A stretch of DNA of 10,745 bases, taken from NCBI GenBank assembly GCA_964477035.1, contig CAYZCW010000025.1, positions 1 to 10,745 of the forward strand, read 5' to 3'. A program made the translations under genes and the position numbers. Shown here piece by piece: positions 8,701 through 10,745 of this stretch; positions within the stretch are counted from its first letter, which is position 1, and every line of letters begins with the position of its first letter. Source of the DNA: SLSG01 sp964477035. GTDB taxonomy: Bacteria > Bacteroidota > Bacteroidia > Bacteroidales > UBA7960. Below the pieces are notes generated by a model, which made no database searches, was not told where the DNA came from, and saw only the letters and a program-made list of their open reading frames with translations.

Positions 8701-9668
8701 ACTTCTGGTAAGCTCGAATTCCTTCTGATTATTGTCTTATGGATTGGGTCTGAAGAAAGTACATTACTAAAACACTTCTCTTCTTCAGCATATAATTCAA
8801 TATCGCCGAGGACTTGCGTAATTAGGTTAGAGTAGAGGCTTCTAAATCTATCTTTCAGAAAGAGTTCTTGCTTAATAAGATTCTTAACATTTTCCTGATT
8901 TTCTGCAAACGAGACAAGGCTCTCATAGTATTCTCTTCCGTAGTTCAGTATCTCTTCAAAACTTTTATGATATCTCCGCTCTGACGAAAATATGAACATT
9001 CTCTCGATGATTTCCCAGTGACTCTTCACAAAGCGCAACAATTCTTCTTCAGTATCTAAATCTCTCAGTCTTTTCTCGATTTCATCTCTCTTGAGCGAAT
9101 CATTATTGGACTTTCTAATAGCACCCAAGATGCTCTTCACTACTTGGTAGACCTGTATGTCATCTGGAATAGCTGAATAGAGCTCAGAAATAAACCCCTC
9201 AAAGAATTGCTCAAGATATTCATTGGGAACCTTACCGTGAGAGAGGATTGGAGTAACGAATGTGTGTGTTGTTTCAGAAACATTGAACCTATCTAAGCCG
9301 AATCTATCGAGAATGGCTAGAAATCTACTGCCCACCAGTCTCTGTGTGTTGGCATCGTCTTGAAGATTGAGTGACTCCAAAGGGATTTTCCAGAAGTTAT
9401 TATCTTTGTAGTGGACTATGCCGTGCCATACGAGGTAAAGCGCGAAGCATAACGGATATTTCTCCGACAGATATTCGATGGAATTTCTATAGGCTTTGTT
9501 TTCAGTGGCAGATGAATTAACGGAATAACCTAGAATCACATTCTTGAATTCAGACTCAATGATTAGTATTTCCTCTTCAGTATACACAAGATTGCTAATA
9601 ACTCTCAGATCTTCATCAGCAACCTGTTTTTGTAGTGTTTGCTCGAGACGGTTGAGTACTTCAGTCAC
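5754..9668 (-). CDS. druH: Large partner protein of the helicase (DruH-like), C-terminal zinc finger
   Basis: I recognise this mainly by context: a very large protein directly upstream of a DUF1998 helicase, as DruH precedes DruE in type III Druantia. Numbering is from GTG 9668 (1,304 residues), chosen because GGAGG (9678-9682) lies nine bases before it; an in-frame TTG at 9686 would precede that site. The N-terminal ~160 residues form a compact helical region with an aromatic patch (YLVWHG, NNFWKIP) and THTFVTPILSHGKVPNEYL. Residues ~195-555 are charged and mostly helical, with coiled-coil-like stretches such as ENEKKELLKELE. From ~595 to ~1250 the pattern is alternating beta-strand, suggesting several sandwich-type domains. 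The C-terminus has CPLC at 1269-1272 and H1284/H1287/H1288, a C2H2-like zinc site. No nuclease, methylase, ATPase or membrane segment is seen. Its role may be target recognition or assembly with the helicase; this is inference. Confidence 0.75.
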   Translation of the reverse strand: MTEVLNRLEQTLQKQVADEDLRVISNLVYTEEEILIIESEFKNVILGYSVNSSATENKAYRNSIEYLSEKYPLCFALYLVWHGIVHYKDNNFWKIPLESLNLQDDANTQRLVGSRFLAILDRFGLDRFNVSETTHTFVTPILSHGKVPNEYLEQFFEGFISELYSAIPDDIQVYQVVKSILGAIRKSNNDSLKRDEIEKRLRDLDTEEELLRFVKSHWEIIERMFIFSSERRYHKSFEEILNYGREYYESLVSFAENQENVKNLIKQELFLKDRFRSLYSNLITQVLGDIELYAEEEKCFSNVLSSDPIHKTIIRRNSSLPEVKRPFIKKKRGEHDSRNVGHRERNLHKIFDILGEIKKISNSVNDVESRKRVFQQKMEMLLSKLGKDSFIVTFLWRMLLHQITKIGHGDIEIGKQRLQEQFDLIDELARHGLTAQEAVKICFSVLDRQISEDNLPGLLSEVENEKKELLKELELVDSSEHGISSFEYLNKSTKYFLLLGEESASDFVSECIRLLRNLKEGKSITLDIETKVSRRIVEQMQQWWEDKTEDSHIRQSHDSLNRKHSSPFPVGIRKLITPKRYYMNTVKESKNPNTKNIRIPYPYLSWNPDEGSIFITMSESRLVHKGQRTASLVVNTKDEEQNVILDLRVRGGTLYTIEKTFVLKRLAPKIKLSLSFDGNLEREWQANLMSDAKPYLLFDNQGELIEDCSQDYDLYYLLLPSGLTLVDKQEKRHLPARCKYEDFSAFEISYDGRDQYFIRGDDIEINLFDKEPFQRSRIVGKTNPHIVANGYPIFIGPETPRIELYTSDIDELENLSIEFQGKTFKKKIGYKDFRRLFCEEKQDNADPSILPLEGLIDDNYGDFAVTIRHKKGHFHREQFRYIPRIDLVFSKEFFVPTNRIAEGKIDTDLDSGFFIHWTDESLGNASGKSSLIFPTSMVYLDGQIRSMNGTSIDFAIEIPAIRWRKKSEAEWRITIEEIWHEELGEIEIFLPKILENNIEVSLEDTEQSQKLHFGNDRIVTVNLLEFSDTVRSEDKRDSLMIVLKGVNRTNGQQINVPLVYIRRKWKILDFKYEIKPLKGKQKSLIINWKELGHPKNRVVTIWKKYGRSVQLLKKQSLQDGEESVSILLDSDAFSKKLIAAFLIDDGFLDVDNTYDDLENDLKFEIDFYNTGFVLEKMQNLGLLITSFSGPNHRSDITVHKSSSDEKMSIQDIEDHEVGGESEILFSGHIKRDFRGKRFDFGLCYFTVDMDSKKITMLVDKPGGDGAMYCPLCRRVFWDDIDEEHRKHHIMVDEASFELGDGELV

Positions 9669-9677
9669 ATCAGATAT

Positions 9678-9682
9678 CCTCC
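9678..9682 (-). promoter_or_regulatory. Ribosome binding site deciding the druH-like start
   Basis: GGAGG on the minus strand stands nine bases before GTG 9668. It lies downstream of the longer in-frame TTG start at 9686, so it favours GTG. The GTG overlaps an out-of-frame ATG that is followed at once by TGA (ATGTGA, 9670-9665). Confidence 0.65.
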
Positions 9683-9763
9683 GCAACCACGGTTTTCATT
9701 AGATAAACTTCATTTGACTGATCCATCGATTGCTGCATTGCAAAATCTCGAGTACTTACGAAT

Positions 9764-9791
9764 ATTATATCATAGTTAACATTCAGAACAA
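9764..9791 (-). promoter_or_regulatory. Promoter of the helicase operon
   Basis: On the minus strand, TTGTTC (9791-9786) is followed after 16 bases by TATAAT (9769-9764), with a TGA directly before it forming an extended -10. This is a sigma-70-type promoter with a weak -35 and perfect -10. Transcription would begin near 9757, leaving a leader of about 90 bases before GTG 9668. No other good promoter is seen between the upstream ORFs and this operon. Confidence 0.6.
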
Positions 9792-9814
9792 AATCACGTA
9801 ATTCTGTCGTGATT
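9792..9814 (-). promoter_or_regulatory. Stem-loop abutting the operon's -35: terminator or operator
   Basis: AATCACG and CGTGATT form a perfect seven-base inverted repeat separated by nine bases. It starts one base past the shifted-frame stop codon's last bases (TAG at 9817-9815) and ends directly against the -35 box. After the stem the minus strand reads TTGTTC, a poor T-run, so as an intrinsic terminator it is weak. AGAATCACG and AGAATTACG also form a direct repeat 11 bases apart. The position suits an operator for a repressor or activator of the defence operon. Confidence 0.4.
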
Positions 9815-9958
9815 CTACTCTTCCTTTCCGTAGAAGTGGTTTATAAATCCTACAATGAATGTAATGTCATACTCTCTGGGGAGTATTACGGCTCTACCGT
9901 AGTGGAGCTGTTCGGGGTACTTCTCTGAGAGCTTCCTGGGCTCTTCCCTTATCGACAA
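9815..9958 (-). pseudogene. Coding-like fragment in the +1 frame of the preceding ORF
   Basis: This frame overlaps the end of the 123-residue ORF and runs on to TAG 9817-9815. It reads LSIREEPRKLSEKYPEQL, then HYGRAVILPREYDITFIVGF and INHFYGKEE. The composition and hydrophobic pattern look like real protein, better than the last residues of the ORF it overlaps. The simplest reading is that one base has been gained near 9940-9948, so the original gene joined the two parts (about 150 residues in total). It could instead be a separate 47-residue gene from TTG 9958, but no ribosome site supports that start. I do not recognise the family. Confidence 0.4.
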
Positions 9959-10265
9959 CGAAAGAGGTTCGCTCTCGCATGTGCTTTTGGAGATAGACGT
10001 AATGGGCAGTACTGAGGTCGTCTGTGAAGTCCGAGATAGAGAATACAGTGTAGGGCAGCAGTCTCTCCGTTTCCATTCGATTTATCTCCAGAAGAAGTTT
10101 TAAAAGTCGTTCCGATAGTTTTTCGATCAGTTCTTCTCTGGCCTGCTCGAAAGACAGTTCAGACTTCTTTTGGGCTTCGAGTTCCCTTCTGCAGAGCAGG
10201 ACCTCATCGCGCCTTACACAGAGTCTGTATATACCAGGCCCTGATTGCTGTCCGAGTTTTTTCAT
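9894..10265 (-). CDS. Hypothetical protein, probably frame-shifted at its 3' end
   Basis: A 123-residue frame from ATG 10265, whose ATG shares bases with the TGA of the small ORF upstream (ATGA overlap), suggesting coupled translation. The middle (about residues 30-75) is rich in Glu, Lys and Leu, with the heptad-like pattern of a helix or coiled coil (for example LIEKLSERLLKLLLEINRME). This is followed by LPYTVFSISDFTDDLSTAHY and VYLQKHMRERTSFVVDKG. The last ~15 residues (RAQEALREVPRTAPLR) look out of frame, while the +1 frame continues with convincing protein to 9815. No known domain, signal peptide or membrane segment is recognised. Its place in a run of short overlapping ORFs resembles phage or plasmid accessory gene packing, but that is inference. 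Confidence 0.5.
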   Translation of the reverse strand: MKKLGQQSGPGIYRLCVRRDEVLLCRRELEAQKKSELSFEQAREELIEKLSERLLKLLLEINRMETERLLPYTVFSISDFTDDLSTAHYVYLQKHMRERTSFVVDKGRAQEALREVPRTAPLR

Positions 10266-10351
10266 TGCTTTTTCAGCCCCAGGTCGTTCAGTTTTCTCTC
10301 AACCGCTGTCTTTACTATTGCTTTCAGTTCTTCCTGCCAATTCCAGCCCAT
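10262..10351 (-). CDS. Small hypothetical ORF, 29 residues
   Basis: This frame has ATG 10351 with GGAG (10360-10363) eight bases upstream, one of the best ribosome sites in the window. It reads MGWNWQEELKAIVKTAVERK and ends LNDLGLKKQ, a likely amphipathic helix. Its TGA overlaps the ATG of the next ORF, and its ribosome site lies in the last codons of the ORF before it, so the three may be translated in series. I recognise no family. It could be a real small gene or a fragment of a decayed longer one. Confidence 0.4.
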   Translation of the reverse strand: MGWNWQEELKAIVKTAVERKLNDLGLKKQ

Positions 10352-10355
10352 GTTA

Positions 10356-10442
10356 TCAGCTCCTTAGCTCTCTTGCCGTTTCAAGAAGTCTGTTGATCTC
10401 CGGAATGTCCCAGATGGTTATTATCTGTGTCGATTGCACCAT
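10356..10442 (-). CDS. Small ORF or truncated gene end, 28 residues
   Basis: From ATG 10442 the frame reads MVQSTQIITIWDIPEINRLL and ends ETARELRS. The sequence looks like the C-terminal end of a soluble protein. The frame stays open upstream to 10739, but that part (Cys-, Phe- and Ser-rich, running through repeat sequence) does not look like protein. The ATG lies four bases from the 10446-10472 repeat, so the repeat may have removed the 5' part of the gene. No ribosome site is seen before this ATG. Confidence 0.3.
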   Translation of the reverse strand: MVQSTQIITIWDIPEINRLLETARELRS

Positions 10443-10445
10443 ATT

Positions 10446-10472
10446 AAATAGGGTCAGGCTCCATTTTTCACA
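10446..10472 (+). repeat. Right copy of 27-base inverted repeat
   Basis: This contains AAATAGGGTCAGGCTCC followed by ATTTTTCACA. The reverse complement matches 503-529 at 24 of 27 positions. The two copies face each other about 9.9 kb apart and enclose the whole defence operon and the small ORFs. A looser similarity (AT-rich, around GCAC..AATT) continues a few bases inward on both sides. Confidence 0.7.
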
Positions 10473-10533
10473 GTGAACAAGAAATCGAAGGCAAAAAACT
10501 GTGAGGGACTTCTTATTCACAAAAAGAAAAGAA

Positions 10534-10554
10534 CGGAGCCTATTTCCTGCTCCG
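10534..10554. repeat. Small hairpin
   Basis: CGGAGC and GCTCCG form a perfect six-base stem with a nine-base loop. There is no T-run on either side, so it is not a typical terminator. It lies between the second and third copies of the flanking repeat motif and shares the GGAGCC..TATTT wording with them, so it may belong to the same REP-like element. Confidence 0.4.
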
Positions 10555-10713
10555 CCCACGAAGACACCCCCAGTCAAAGAGAATAAACCACTATGGTTCA
10601 CGTGAAAACAACGTTGTCCGTCAACGGTCCACCATCCTCCAATACGCGCGCAAGACGTGAGAACAATCGTCGAGAAAGAGCATTGTCTAAAGCTTCGATT
10701 CGAGAAAACTTGG

Positions 10714-10742
10714 AAAATCGAGTCTGTCCCATTTTCCATTCA
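10714..10742 (+). repeat. Diverged third copy of the flanking repeat motif
   Basis: This reads AAAATCGAGTCTGTCCC then ATTTTCCATT. It lines up with 10446-10472 in the same orientation, with about two thirds of bases matching and one gap. It is much weaker than the 503/10446 pair, and could be a related member of the same repeat family. Confidence 0.35.
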
Positions 10743-10745
10743 GTC

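Larger units (their letters stand above)
10473..10745. other. Repeat-like, apparently non-coding end of window
   Basis: The minus-strand frame open here (to 10739) has a biased, Cys/Phe/Ser/Gly-rich translation and starts inside a repeat-like sequence, so I do not call it a gene. The stretch contains the hairpin at 10534-10554 and, at 10714-10742, a diverged copy of the flanking repeat. It may be the body of a short interspersed element whose other end lies outside the window. I see no tRNA, promoter or open frame with a ribosome site. Confidence 0.4.

Noticed and set aside
920..9668. DISARM (DrmA/DrmB) as the identity of the operon
   Set aside because: In DISARM the helicase and the DUF1998 protein are separate genes, usually with a methylase or DrmC nuclease; here both parts are in one protein and neither companion is present.
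10443..10739. N-terminal two thirds of the 127-residue minus-strand frame
   Set aside because: It starts in and runs through repeat-like sequence and has a non-protein-like composition; only the last 28 residues look plausible.
1..10745. CRISPR array, tRNA or rRNA
   Set aside because: No regularly spaced repeats, and no cloverleaf or rRNA-like sequence was noticed on either strand.

Overview
The window is dominated by a two-gene operon on the minus strand. It encodes a ~1,300-residue protein with no catalytic motif I can see (about 9668 to 5754), followed with a short overlap by a ~1,620-residue DEAH-box helicase that carries several Cys clusters and ends in a DUF1998/MZB-type zinc-binding domain (about 5770 to 920). 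This layout is the one known for type III Druantia anti-phage systems (DruH + DruE). The helicase family is clear from the sequence. The Druantia III label is an inference from architecture, gene order and sizes, and needs a profile search to confirm.

The organism is a bacterium of moderate GC (a little above 40% by eye). Arginine is written mainly with AGA/AGG and Shine-Dalgarno sites are strong. This is compatible with Thermotogota of the Mesotoga/Kosmotoga kind, but nothing here proves it. There are no rRNA or tRNA genes, no CRISPR array and no recognisable integrase or transposase gene.

Layout. Positions 1-507 hold the end of a plus-strand gene that resembles the last part of a Cache/PDC-type sensor; its reading frame is interrupted near position 25 and it ends inside a short repeat. 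Positions 503-529 are one copy of a 27-base repeat. Positions 530-919 contain no convincing gene. Positions 920-9668 are the defence operon, with a good extended -10 promoter at 9764-9791 and a stem-loop directly upstream of it at 9792-9814. Positions 9815-10442 hold a chain of small, overlapping, partly frame-shifted minus-strand ORFs of unknown function. Positions 10446-10472 hold a second, inverted copy of the 27-base repeat (24 of 27 bases match), and the rest to 10745 is repeat-like sequence with a hairpin and a diverged third copy of the motif.

The defence operon therefore sits between two inverted copies of an interspersed repeat, with decayed or truncated genes on both sides, as expected for an accessory locus acquired by transfer. 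Functionally, the helicase probably moves along or remodels invading DNA, and its large partner probably supplies recognition or assembly. No nuclease or methylase motif is visible in either protein, so how the pair stops phage is the open question.
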